A DNA stretch of 64,000 nt from Mycobacterium sp. MS1601 (lineage in GTDB: Bacteria; Actinomycetota; Actinomycetes; Mycobacteriales; Mycobacteriaceae), in contig NZ_CP019420.1 in NCBI RefSeq assembly GCF_001984215.1, positions 682,001 through 746,000 of the forward strand, written 5' to 3'. The translations under genes were made by a program, and so were the position numbers. Under the pieces are notes generated by a model. That model saw only the letters and a program-made list of their open reading frames with translations, was not told where the DNA came from and ran no database searches. Positions within the stretch are counted from its first letter, which is position 1, and every line of letters starts with the position of its first letter. Below, piece after piece: positions 28,321-41,509 of this stretch.

Positions 28321-28344
28321 GGTAACAAGCTAGCGAGGGTTACC
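28321..28344. promoter_or_regulatory. Candidate operator upstream of choD
   Basis: GGTAAC and GTTACC form a perfect inverted repeat separated by 12 bases, 26 bases upstream of the choD start. Spacing and position suit a dimeric repressor; the protein is not identified. Confidence 0.45.
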
Positions 28345-28407
28345 TAAGTTCTTCGCCGAGGGTCGCGGCCACCGCGGCGCTCCGAGTCGCCGAGATCCGG
28401 GCGCCGC

Positions 28408-28668
28408 TCAGTCGGCGTCCAGATCCTTCTGCACCAGCCCCGCTACGGACACCACCGCAGACGCGTCCTCAGACCGCACCGTCACCTGATCGCCGCTGCC
28501 GAGGCCCAACGTCATGATCATCAACGCCGAGCCCGCGTCTACCGGATCCCCGTCACCGACGGACAAGGTCACCGGAACACCCGCCTTGAGGGCGGCCCCG
28601 GCGATGAGGGCGGCCGGACGCGCGTGAAGCCCGCTGGCCGATCCAACCGCCACGATCTTGCTGTGCAT
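28408..28668 (-). CDS. ptsH: Phosphocarrier protein HPr
   Basis: An 86-residue HPr of the sugar phosphotransferase system. His15 in ASGLHARPAA accepts phosphate from enzyme I and passes it to EIIA. Ser47 (SALMIMTLG) aligns with the regulatory Ser46 of other HPr proteins. AAGGAG precedes the ATG. It is divergent from the EI gene across a 188-base promoter region. HPr also phosphorylates BglG/LicT-type antiterminators, which fits the gene at 34268. Confidence 0.95.
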   Translation of the reverse strand: MHSKIVAVGSASGLHARPAALIAGAALKAGVPVTLSVGDGDPVDAGSALMIMTLGLGSGDQVTVRSEDASAVVSVAGLVQKDLDAD

Positions 28669-28707
28669 GTCTTCTGGAACTCCTTCTCGTCAGACGGTGA
28701 TGAAAAG

Positions 28708-28789
28708 CATTGTGCGCCTTGATATCCCCCGAACAATGAAGCCGCTCCAGACGAGGGATGAGGTGAGACATTGTGCGCCAGTTCATATC
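28708..28789. promoter_or_regulatory. Paired direct repeats in the ptsH-ptsI divergent region
   Basis: CATTGTGCGCC occurs at 28708-28718 and again at 28769-28779. Each copy is followed by TTGATATC (28719) or TTCATATC (28782). The 61-base spacing equals about six helical turns. This may be a shared operator for the divergent PTS genes. Confidence 0.5.
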
Positions 28790-28856
28790 AGCGCGGGCAC
28801 ACGATCACGATTACTCAACCACTCGCGAATGGCACCGATCTCGTAGCCTAGCCCAC

Positions 28857-30554
28857 ATGTTCACATCATCTGCAATCTCGACCGGTAGCGAGCTTTCGAC
28901 ACTCGGCGGAATCCCCGTCGTGGGCGGCGTGGTGTTCGCCCCGGTGATCCGGCCGGCCAGCCCGCTCACACTCGATGAAGCACGGCCCCACTCCGAGGTC
29001 GCTACCACCGACCGCGAGGGCGAAGCTCAAAGATTCACCGCGGCAGCCGATGCCGTCGCGGCAGAGTTACGTCGTCGTGCAGCGCAAGCCTGCGGCCCAG
29101 CCGCAGAGGTGCTGGCTGCCAACGCGCAGTTGGCCCAGGATCGAGCCTGGCTCACCGCCGCCACCAACCTCATCGCTGCCGGAACCCCAGCTGTGGTCGC
29201 CACTGTCGAAGCCGTTGAGCAATTCGTCGGATTGTTCACCGAGATGGGCGGGTTGATGGCCGAGCGGGTGACCGACCTACGAGACATTCGAGACCGTGTC
29301 ATCGCAGAGTTGCTCGGGCTGCAGGGCCCCGGCATCCCGGTACCGACCATCCCATCGATCCTGTGCGCCGAGGACCTTTCGCCCGCCGACACCGCTGGAC
29401 TCAACCCCCAGCTGATCGTAGGTATTGCCACCGAACTGGGCGGACCGACCAGCCACACCGCAATCATTGCCCGCCAGTTGGGAATTCCCTGCGTGGTGGC
29501 TGTCGAAGGACTCAGTGAGATCCGGACCGACGACATGGTGCTCTTGGACGGGTTGCACGGCACGGTGAGCGTCTCGCCCGATGAGCGGCTGGCGCGGGCG
29601 GCAGTCGAGGTGGCCGCACGTGCCGCCATGGCGACCACCACCTGGACAGGCGTGGGAGCGACTGCCGACGGTCATACGGTGTCCGTCCTGGCCAACGTTC
29701 AGGATGGGGAGGGCGCACGTTCAGCGGCTCGGACGGGCGCGGAAGGAATCGGCTTGTTCCGCACTGAGCTGTGCTTCCTCGGGCGCGCCACGGAGCCGTC
29801 CATCGAAGAACAAACCCGGATCTACGCAGAGGTGCTGGAGGAGTTTCCGCGGTCCAAGGTGGTGATCCGGACCCTGGATGCAGGGTCGGACAAACCGTTG
29901 CAGTTCGCCGGCCCCCGGGGCGAGGCCAATCCGGCGCTCGGTGTCCGCGGCTACCGGATCGCCGCGGACAATCCGGGACTCATCGATCGGCAACTTCAGG
30001 CCATCGCAGCCGCCGCAACCCTGCGCCGGACGACCCCGTGGGTGATGGCGCCGATGATCGCTACGGCGGCGGAGGCGGAGGAATTTGCCGAATTGGCACG
30101 CTCATATGGGCTTCGACCTGGCGTGATGGTGGAGGTACCGGCAGCCGCCCTGTCTGCGAGCCGCATTCTCGAGCACGTGGATTTTCTCTCGATCGGCACC
30201 AACGACCTGTCGCAATACACGATGGCCGCAGATCGGATGGCCACCAAACTGGCGGCCCTAAACAGTCCGTGGCAACCAGCGATGCTGACACTGGTGGGTG
30301 CGGTGGCGAACGCCGGAGTCACCGCAGCCAAGCCCGTGGGAGTATGCGGAGAGGCTGCCGCCGATCCACTGCTGGCCTGCGTCCTCGCCGGGCTGGGGGT
30401 GACGTCGTTGTCGGTGGCCTCGTCGGCGGTGACGGCGGTCGGCGCGAAGCTCGCTTCCGTACGAATGGACCAGTGCCGAGAGGCGGCCCGGGCGGTGCTG
30501 GCAGCCCCAGATGCAGCACAGGCGCGCGCCGCGGCACTGGCAGCACTCGGGTGA
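28857..30554 (+). CDS. ptsI: Phosphoenolpyruvate-protein phosphotransferase (enzyme I)
   Basis: A 565-residue enzyme I. The phosphorylated His200 lies in LGGPTSHTAIIARQLGIP. The PEP-binding barrel shows GIGLFRTELCF, MVEVPAAALSA, FLSIGTNDLSQY and the catalytic cysteine in VGVCGEAAAD. It transfers phosphate from PEP to HPr. The ATG at 28857 is chosen because the family N-terminus (GIPVVGGVVFAPV) starts 17 residues later. It is transcribed away from ptsH and toward the EII gene, which has its own promoter. Confidence 0.95.
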   Translation: MFTSSAISTGSELSTLGGIPVVGGVVFAPVIRPASPLTLDEARPHSEVATTDREGEAQRFTAAADAVAAELRRRAAQACGPAAEVLAANAQLAQDRAWLTAATNLIAAGTPAVVATVEAVEQFVGLFTEMGGLMAERVTDLRDIRDRVIAELLGLQGPGIPVPTIPSILCAEDLSPADTAGLNPQLIVGIATELGGPTSHTAIIARQLGIPCVVAVEGLSEIRTDDMVLLDGLHGTVSVSPDERLARAAVEVAARAAMATTTWTGVGATADGHTVSVLANVQDGEGARSAARTGAEGIGLFRTELCFLGRATEPSIEEQTRIYAEVLEEFPRSKVVIRTLDAGSDKPLQFAGPRGEANPALGVRGYRIAADNPGLIDRQLQAIAAAATLRRTTPWVMAPMIATAAEAEEFAELARSYGLRPGVMVEVPAAALSASRILEHVDFLSIGTNDLSQYTMAADRMATKLAALNSPWQPAMLTLVGAVANAGVTAAKPVGVCGEAAADPLLACVLAGLGVTSLSVASSAVTAVGAKLASVRMDQCREAARAVLAAPDAAQARAAALAALG

Positions 30555-30714
30555 CTGGAGCGGCGGCCGGATCCCGCTACGAGGAGCGCGGTGCCGTCCA
30601 GATACCCTCTCTCTACTGCCAATTCAACATGTGGCACCGGCCCGGTTGAACCTCTGTTGCACGGCGGACACCATCACGTGGCTCCGCTGGAGCAGCGCAC
30701 TCCGGCTCTTCCCG

Positions 30715-30768
30715 TTGACACCCCCCGGCAGTGCCGCTAGATTTTCTCGCACATCCCGGCAAGCGCTT
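30715..30768 (+). promoter_or_regulatory. SigA-type promoter with a palindromic operator-like site
   Basis: TTGACA (30715-30720) and TAGATT (30738-30743) are separated by the ideal 17 bases. The palindrome AAGCGCTT (30761-30768) follows just after the predicted start point and resembles the core of LacI-family/catabolite operators. Upstream, 30555-30714 shows nothing recognisable. Confidence 0.7.
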
Positions 30769-30786
30769 TTCACAGCCAGGATGACC

Positions 30787-30818
30787 AGGGTTGTTACTCC
30801 TCGGAGGCAAGACCTGAG
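30787..30818 (+). promoter_or_regulatory. RAT site (ribonucleic antiterminator) for a BglG/LicT protein
   Basis: The stretch starting GGGTTGTTACTCCTCGGAGG and ending GCAAGACCTGAG matches the known RAT consensus (GG-TTGTTACTG ... CAGGCAAAACCT). Its 3' side overlaps the first nine bases of the terminator stem, the standard mutually exclusive design. Bound antiterminator would stabilise the RAT hairpin and let transcription reach the EII gene. Confidence 0.9.
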
Positions 30819-30849
30819 ACGCACAGTCGTGCGGCTCAGGTCTTTTTTT
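30810..30849 (+). terminator. Intrinsic terminator in the EII leader
   Basis: The stem AGACCTGAG (30810-30818)/CTCAGGTCT (30835-30843) has an internal GCAC/GTGC extension and is followed by a run of seven T (30843-30849). It lies between the promoter and the EII start, so it attenuates the operon unless the overlapping RAT is bound. Confidence 0.93.
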
Positions 30850-30888
30850 GTGGGCTGTGCCTGAGGCACAGCCGGATTGGAGCTCGCG

Positions 30889-34237
<3,349 letters not shown>

Positions 34238-34267
34238 CGCGCATACCGATAGCGGGGATGAGGACAG

Positions 34268-35130
34268 GTGAAGATCGCCCACGTCTTCAACAACAATGCT
34301 GTCCTCGCCGTAGATCACATCGGTCGTGAGGTCATCCTGACCGGACGGGGGATCGGCTTCAAAGCGCGTGCCGGTCAAGATACCGACGACTCGAAGGTGT
34401 CCCGGGTTTTCGTGCCCGACGACTCCCGTACCGCGACATCGCTGGGTTCGCTGATCGCCGCGATTCCCACCGAACACCTGGAGTTGGCGGACCGCGCGAT
34501 CGGACTGGCCCGCACCGCGCTGCCGGGAGCCAACCTCACGTCGACCGTCGTCGCCACCCTTGCCGATCACCTGCACTTCGCCATTGAGAGGGATGCACAA
34601 GGCCTGGCGGTGACCTATCCGCTCGAAGCCGAAGTCGGCTACCTCTACCCCACCGAGCTGGCGGCGGCGCGCGTCTTCCTCGACGAGGTCAACAGGTCGC
34701 TGCCGACGCCACTGCCCGATTCCGAGGCCACCGCAGTGGCCCTGCATCTGGCCAGCGCCACCCAGACGTCGACAGACCTTCCCTCTACCCTGCGGATCTC
34801 GGAACTGCTGAAACTCACGTTCGATGTTCTCGAGCAGAGCCTGGACCACCCCATCGACCGGATGAGTGTGGCCGCGGCCCGGTTCATCGCCCATCTGCGG
34901 TATTTCTTCGTCCGCGACCGCTCGTCGCTACCGTCCCCCAGACGGCGGGTCCGCTGGTGGCGGCTATCCGCCAATCCCATCCGGCCGCACACGCGATTGC
35001 GCTACGCCTGCGGGGGCTCTTCGAGCTCAAGCTGAATCAGCAGCTCACGGAGCAGGATACGGTCTACCTCACCTTGCACATCGCCCGAATCATCGACGAC
35101 AGCGGCGGCACGAGCAGTGAGTCCGGCTAA
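34268..35130 (+). pseudogene. BglG/LicT-family transcription antiterminator, frameshifted
   Basis: The N-terminal RNA-binding CAT domain (AHVFNNNAVLAVD, GRGIGFKARAG) and PRD1 (ADHLHFAIER, VALHLASA) are intact, and PRD2 begins at RFIAHLRYFFVR. Near the CCCCC run at 34935-34939 the frame is lost. The rest of PRD2 (PLVAAIRQSHPAAHAIALRL, then QDTVYLTLHIARIIDD) continues in the -1 frame to TAA at 35130. One missing base explains it. The restored protein would be about 287 residues, normal for the family. It could be a true pseudogene, a base-calling error or slippage. The start is GTG. It ends four bases into the guaB3 3' end. Confidence 0.85.
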
Positions 35131-36272
35131 CTGCCGACGGTGAGCCCGACCTTCTGGAACTCCTTGAGGTCGCAGTAGCCGGCCTTGGCCATGGACCGGC
35201 GCAGGCCGCCCACCAGGTTCAGCGTGCCGAACGGGTCGTCCGACGGCCCGTTGAGCACCTGCTCCAAGGACGGCCGCTCGCCTTGGGCCACCTGCAGCAG
35301 CGCGCCACGGGGCAGCGACGGGTGCGCCGCGGCCGGCGGCCAGAACCAGCCGTCACCCTGGGCCTCGGCCGACGCGGCCAGCGGGGTGCCGAGCACCACG
35401 GCATCGGCACCACAGGCGATGGCCTTGGCCAGCTCGCCGGAAGTGTGGATGTCGCCGTCGGCCAGTACGTGCACGTAGCGGCCGCCGGTTTCGTCGAGAT
35501 ACTCGCGACGGGCCGCTGCGGCATCGGCGATGGCGGTGGCCATCGGCACACTGATACCCAGCACCTCGTTGCTGGTGGTGACACCCCAGGTGGAGCCGTA
35601 TCCGACGATGACGCCGGCCGCCCCCGTGCGCATCAGGTGCAGCGCAGTGCGGTGGTCGAGCACGCCGCCGGCGACGACGGGCACATCGAGTTCGGAGATG
35701 AAGGTCTTGAGGTTCAGTGGTTCACCGGCCCCGTGATCCTGGGCCACCCGCTCGGCGGAAATGATCGAGCCCTGGATGATCAGCAGATCGATGCCGGCCG
35801 CCACGAGGGTGGGCGTCAGCTCCTTGGCGTTCTGCGGGCTGACCCGCACCGCTGTGGTGACACCGGCGTCACGCACACGCGCGACGGCTGCACCCAGCAG
35901 GTCGAGATCCAGGGGTGCGGCGTGCAGCTGCTGCAGCAGGCGGATCGACGCCGAGGGCTCGGGCTCCTTGGCGGCGGCCTCGACCACCTGCGCCACCTTG
36001 GCCTCGACATCGGCGTGCCTGCCGATCAGACCTTCGCCGTTGAGCACCCCGAGCCCTCCGAGGCGACCCATCTCGATGGCGAACTCCGGCGACGCCAGCG
36101 CGTCCGTGGGGTGGCTGAGCACCGGGATCTCGAAGCGGTAGGCATCCAGCTGCCACGCCGTCGACACGTCCTTACTGGACCGGGTACGACGCGACGGCAC
36201 GATGTTGATGTCGTCGAGTTCGTAGGTGCGACGGGCAGTTCTGCCCATGCCGATTTCGACCATGTCACGCAT
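35127..36272 (-). CDS. guaB3: GuaB3-family IMP dehydrogenase-related protein
   Basis: A 381-residue TIM-barrel protein close to mycobacterial GuaB3 (Rv3410c), without CBS domains. YELDDINIVPSRRTRSSKDV marks the N-terminus, VSPQNA, GVLDHRTALHLM and VIVGYGSTWGVTT the barrel, and RRSMAKAGYCDLKEFQKV the C-terminus. The cysteine loop of true IMPDH is absent; some actinobacterial GuaB3 proteins act as GMP reductase. The ATG at 36272 follows AGGA. It lies 11 bases downstream of guaB2, in one operon. Confidence 0.93.
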   Translation of the reverse strand: MRDMVEIGMGRTARRTYELDDINIVPSRRTRSSKDVSTAWQLDAYRFEIPVLSHPTDALASPEFAIEMGRLGGLGVLNGEGLIGRHADVEAKVAQVVEAAAKEPEPSASIRLLQQLHAAPLDLDLLGAAVARVRDAGVTTAVRVSPQNAKELTPTLVAAGIDLLIIQGSIISAERVAQDHGAGEPLNLKTFISELDVPVVAGGVLDHRTALHLMRTGAAGVIVGYGSTWGVTTSNEVLGISVPMATAIADAAAARREYLDETGGRYVHVLADGDIHTSGELAKAIACGADAVVLGTPLAASAEAQGDGWFWPPAAAHPSLPRGALLQVAQGERPSLEQVLNGPSDDPFGTLNLVGGLRRSMAKAGYCDLKEFQKVGLTVGS

Positions 36273-36283
36273 TGACAGAATTC

Positions 36284-37966
<1,683 letters not shown>

Positions 37967-38003
37967 CTAGCGCGATAGCAGCACGGCTGCGTACTGTAGA
38001 GGC

Positions 38004-38408
38004 GTGCGCGACCACCTCCCGCCGGGTTTGCCGCCCGATCCCTTCGCCGATGATCCTGCCGACCCGTCGGCGGCGCTCGACGCGATCGAGCCTGGGCAAC
38101 CACTGGATCCCCAGGAGCGCACCGCGGTCGAGGCCGACCTCGCCGACCTTGCGGTATACGAAGCTTTGTTGGCGCACAAGGGAATTCGCGGTCTTGTCGT
38201 CTGCTGCGACGAGTGCCAGCAGGATCACTACCACGATTGGGACATGCTGCGAGCGAACCTGCTTCAGCTGCTGATCGACGGCACCGTCCGCCCTCACGAG
38301 CCGGCCTACGACCCGGAGCCCGACTCCTACGTGACGTGGGACTACTGCCGCGGCTACGCCGACGCCTCCCTCAACGAGGCCACCTCCGACAGTGATGGAT
38401 ATCGCTGA
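38004..38408 (+). CDS. DUF5319-type conserved protein (Rv3412-like)
   Basis: A 134-residue acidic protein with a CCDECQQDHYHDWDMLRANL segment that could bind metal through cysteines and histidines, followed by YVTWDYCRGYADASLNEA. Its place between guaB2 and rsdA and its size match Rv3412, whose function is unknown. It starts at GTG and is divergent from guaB2, with 154 bases between. Confidence 0.85.
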   Translation: MRDHLPPGLPPDPFADDPADPSAALDAIEPGQPLDPQERTAVEADLADLAVYEALLAHKGIRGLVVCCDECQQDHYHDWDMLRANLLQLLIDGTVRPHEPAYDPEPDSYVTWDYCRGYADASLNEATSDSDGYR

Positions 38409-38444
38409 AGGCTGACGTCTCGGCTCGCGTCTAACCCTCTGTGC

Positions 38445-39599
38445 TCAGTTGAAGCCCGGGATGGGCAGCTGAATCAACGGTCCGTTCGGCACCGTCGTGG
38501 TGGTGGGTGTTGCCGTCACCGGCGCCTGCTCCTGGACTGACGTGACTTCCGCCGTGGGAGTCGGCTCCGGCTCCACCTCGACCAGCGTGGTGCTGGGGGC
38601 CGGCGCGCTGGTCTCGGTCGACACGGACTCCTCTGCTTCCGCGGCCGCGGAAGTGGTCGTCGTGGTGGTCGTGCTCGACGATGACAGTGTCGTCGTGGTG
38701 GTCGTCGGAGGTGTCGTGCTGGGCACCGAGGTGGTCGTCGTGGTCGGCGACGTCGTACCGGGGGTCGGACTCGGTTCCGGTGTGGTGCTGGGCGTCGGAG
38801 TCGGCTCCGGTGTGGAGACGGGCGTCTCCGACGGCGGAGTCGTCTCCACTGGCGACGTGGTGTCCGACGGCGGGGTCGTCTCCACTGGCGACGTGGCGTC
38901 GGACGGCTGCGGGGTGTCCGACGGCGGCGTGACAAGGATCGTGACCTGCGGCAACGTCAGTGGCGGGTCGCCTGGTTCCGGCGGCGGCAACGTGGCGGCC
39001 GGATCCTGGCTCTCGACCTTGACGTTCAGCTGATTCCACTGGTCGACGAGCTCCTGCTGACGGCCGGCGTCCTCGACCTGGACCACCGAGGTGGTCAGTG
39101 TCTGGAGCTTGACCTGCGCCTGCTGCCAGTCGCCCTGGTCGATCAGCCGCTGGACCTCGGCCATCTCGGTCTGGGCCGCCAGAGCAACCCGGTCGTCACG
39201 CACGGACTGCGGTTCACCGAACAGGGCGGTGCGCATGCCGTACAACGAGTCGCCCGGCCCGGAACCCGCGACCACGGCGCCGAAGCCACCGATGCACAGC
39301 ATCGCGGCGGCCACCGAGCCGACGACCGCAAGATGCCTGCGCGTGCCACTGGTCTGGGTGGGACGCTGCGAGAGTCCACGGTGCAGGGCACTGACCGCGT
39401 CCTGTTCACTGAGCACGTTGGTGCCCGGTGTGCGCACGCCGTCGCGCCACCCTTCGAGCAGTGCCAGCAGTTCAGCTTCGCCCGCATCACCGGGTCGGAT
39501 CCGCTGCTGGCCGCCGGCCAGCGCGTCGAGCAGCCGGTCGCTGCGGTTGATGTCGTCGAGCGATTCCGGGCCGCCCGGTCCCCTACCGAAGTCAGGCAT
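38445..39599 (-). CDS. rsdA: Anti-sigma-D factor RsdA
   Basis: A 384-residue single-pass membrane protein that holds SigD inactive. The N-terminal sigma-binding segment includes SLDDINRSDRLLDALAGG. One membrane helix lies near residues 88-111 (HLAVVGSVAAAMLCIGGFGA). A short external helical region precedes a long Pro/Ser/Thr-rich tail with tandem TTPPSDTTSPVE repeats and Thr runs. M. tuberculosis RsdA is about 300 residues, so the tail is expanded here. It overlaps the sigD stop by eight bases. Regulated proteolysis releases SigD in relatives. Confidence 0.92.
   Translation of the reverse strand: MPDFGRGPGGPESLDDINRSDRLLDALAGGQQRIRPGDAGEAELLALLEGWRDGVRTPGTNVLSEQDAVSALHRGLSQRPTQTSGTRRHLAVVGSVAAAMLCIGGFGAVVAGSGPGDSLYGMRTALFGEPQSVRDDRVALAAQTEMAEVQRLIDQGDWQQAQVKLQTLTTSVVQVEDAGRQQELVDQWNQLNVKVESQDPAATLPPPEPGDPPLTLPQVTILVTPPSDTPQPSDATSPVETTPPSDTTSPVETTPPSETPVSTPEPTPTPSTTPEPSPTPGTTSPTTTTTSVPSTTPPTTTTTTLSSSSTTTTTTTSAAAEAEESVSTETSAPAPSTTLVEVEPEPTPTAEVTSVQEQAPVTATPTTTTVPNGPLIQLPIPGFN
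38825..38896. repeat. Two 36-base tandem repeats inside rsdA
   Basis: Two near-identical 36-base units (38825-38860, 38861-38896) encode the 12-residue repeat in the external tail of RsdA. A degenerate third copy follows. Copy number is probably variable between strains. Confidence 0.8.
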
Positions 39600-40170
39600 A
39601 GTCGTATCCCGTCGCCGTGATCTCGGACTTCAGCCGCGCCAACGCACGGTGCTGCGCCACGCGCACCGCGCCTGCGGTGCTGCCCACGGCCTCAGCAACC
39701 TCTTCGGCGGACATCCCGACCACCACTCGCAGGATCAGGATCTCGCGCTGCTTCTCCGGCAGGATCTTCAACAGTGCGTCCATCCGGGCTGCCGAATCCG
39801 CGTTCATCGCGAGCTGTTCGGGGCCCGCGTCGACGCTGAAGCGTTCGGGCACGACATCGGTGGGGTCAGCCTTGTTCCGGCCGGCCGCACGATGTGCGTC
39901 AGCTACCTTGTGCGCTGCAATGCCGTACACAAAGGCCAGGAACGGTCGTCCCTGATCTTGGTACCGCGGCAACGCCTGCATGGCGGCCAAGCACACCTCC
40001 TGAGCCACGTCATCAGCTGAGAGACCGCTGCGCTCCGCGGTTCCGACGCGCGCCCGCACATAGCGGACCACGATCGGGCGGATGGTCTCCAGCACTTCCC
40101 GGAGCGCATTCCGATCGCCGGCCACCGCGTCAGCAACGACGGCGTCGAGACGTTCTCCTGGAATTGTCAT
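39592..40170 (-). CDS. sigD: RNA polymerase ECF-type sigma factor SigD
   Basis: About 192 residues with sigma region 2 (VRYVRARVGT, LSADDVAQEVCLAAM, FLAFVYGIAAHKVADAHRAA) and region 4 (LLKILPEKQREILILRVVVG, MSAEEVAEAVGSTAGAVRVA). It matches M. tuberculosis SigD along its length. The ATG at 40170 is chosen; an in-frame TTG at 40188 is possible and the intervening codons resemble the M. tuberculosis N-terminus. An in-frame TGA blocks anything longer. It is cotranscribed and overlapping with its anti-sigma gene. Confidence 0.95.
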   Translation of the reverse strand: MTIPGERLDAVVADAVAGDRNALREVLETIRPIVVRYVRARVGTAERSGLSADDVAQEVCLAAMQALPRYQDQGRPFLAFVYGIAAHKVADAHRAAGRNKADPTDVVPERFSVDAGPEQLAMNADSAARMDALLKILPEKQREILILRVVVGMSAEEVAEAVGSTAGAVRVAQHRALARLKSEITATGYDYA

Positions 40171-40300
40171 CGACGGCGGTATCTCCAACGTTACGAACCG
40201 GAAGTAGCACGGCTGATTGGCTCAGCTAAACAATAGCGACCGGCACCGCGGAGGGTCGTCCGGCGGCGGCCGAGGGCCCGGCGAGTCGCCGGATTCGATG

Positions 40301-41101
40301 TCAGTCGACGAATCGCCCCCCTCGATGTGCTATCAGCTCGGCGGCGCGGTCGCGAAGCCCGACGATCTGCGCAGCGCTGTGGGTCTGGCTGCCCACCCCG
40401 GTCAGCAGGCTCGCGATGGCCCACTGCAGCGGAACCAGGTTCCACTGACCGGTGGCGGCCAATGCCGCATCGGCGACCGCGCGTGCGGCCACCATGTCGC
40501 CGGTGGTGCACAGTGCCGCGGCCAACACCACTTCACTCTTGATCTGATGCCGCGGCGACGCGGCCGCGGCAGCCTCGATCGCCTCCTGTGCGCATCGCAC
40601 CGCACGGACCCCGTCCCCGGCCGCCATCGCCAGCTCCGCGCTGACCCAGGACAGCCGCACACGCAACCGGGACGGTCCGCCCACGATCGCGCCTGCGGAC
40701 GCCAGGAGCGTCGCCGACACGCCCAGGCGGCCCATTCCCAGCGCATCGGCCGCCAGTCCAACAAGAGCGTCGGCCCTGGCTTGCGGGTCGTTTCCGGCGA
40801 GACGCAGCGCACGGCCGTCCCAGCCTCTGGCGTGTGCATGCCATCCGAGCTGTCGCAACAGGGATCCGGTGGTGCTGTGTGCCAGCGAGAGCAGCGGCGA
40901 ACCCGGCGGCGCGCTTCGGCGCACAGTTGCGAGGTCGCTGTGAGCACTGGCGTAACGCCCCTGCCCTGCAGCTGCCACTGCGCGGAACCAGGCCTGCGTC
41001 GCCGTTGTGGGCGTCGGCAACGGCCACCGGGACACCTGGGCGCCGAACGCGGCTGCCTCCAGCGCCTCGGTCCGCCCGGAATGCGAAGTCACCGGCGGCA
41101 C
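40301..41101 (-). CDS. Conserved helical-repeat protein (Rv3415c-like)
   Basis: A 266-residue protein made of Ala-rich helix pairs that look like degenerate TPR units (AWFRAVAAAGQGRYASAHSD, RADALVGLAADALGMGRLGV, ELAMAAGDGVRAVRCAQEAI, AALCTTGDMVAARAVADAAL). There are no catalytic motifs. Position between sigD and whiB3 matches Rv3415c. Function is unknown; protein-protein interaction is the likely role. Confidence 0.8.
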   Translation of the reverse strand: MPPVTSHSGRTEALEAAAFGAQVSRWPLPTPTTATQAWFRAVAAAGQGRYASAHSDLATVRRSAPPGSPLLSLAHSTTGSLLRQLGWHAHARGWDGRALRLAGNDPQARADALVGLAADALGMGRLGVSATLLASAGAIVGGPSRLRVRLSWVSAELAMAAGDGVRAVRCAQEAIEAAAAASPRHQIKSEVVLAAALCTTGDMVAARAVADAALAATGQWNLVPLQWAIASLLTGVGSQTHSAAQIVGLRDRAAELIAHRGGRFVD

Positions 41102-41509
41102 GTTATCAATGAGTGGATCGGTGAAGTGTTCACCACCCGATTCGATCCAAAGTATTTTGACGGCATTGCTGGTTAACAGTTTGTCGTCGCCATGTTAACG
41201 GGAGATCAACCACCTGCCGGGCGCTAGGAAAGCCCGCGCCCGCCAGAATGAATGCGAACTGCGGATTTTCATGATCACTCGTCTGCGACATCAATCCGTT
41301 ACCACGAATTCCGCCTCGGAACACGCGCAATGATGAACGCGGTGTTAAATCTCGACCCGTGGCTATGTCATTAAGCACAGGCTGAGGGGATTGACGGAGT
41401 TTCCTAAGCGCCCCTACTTTGTCCTCACGAGTAGTCATCGGCGACAGCACTCGGATCGGGTCCACAACTCTCGCAGCATCAAATGTGCGCGGAGAGAGGG
41501 GTTTTCCAA
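41102..41509. other. 408-base divergent intergenic region upstream of whiB3
   Basis: Relatively AT-rich compared with its surroundings and without a convincing gene. It should contain the whiB3 promoter and leader and the promoter of the Rv3415c-like gene. The GGAGAGAGGGG purine tract at 41491-41501 is the probable whiB3 ribosome site. I see no operator I can name. Confidence 0.6.

Noticed and set aside
26616..28325. A 569-codon open frame antisense to choD
   Set aside because: No family motif, no ribosome site, and complete overlap with a well-supported gene.
38700..38960. Repeats suggesting a CRISPR array
   Set aside because: They are in-frame tandem repeats without spacers, encoding the RsdA tail.
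40189..40200. A SigD autoregulatory promoter (GTAACG at about 40191-40196)
   Set aside because: The motif is so close to the coding start that a promoter there would leave no leader and might exclude the start codon; too weak to annotate.
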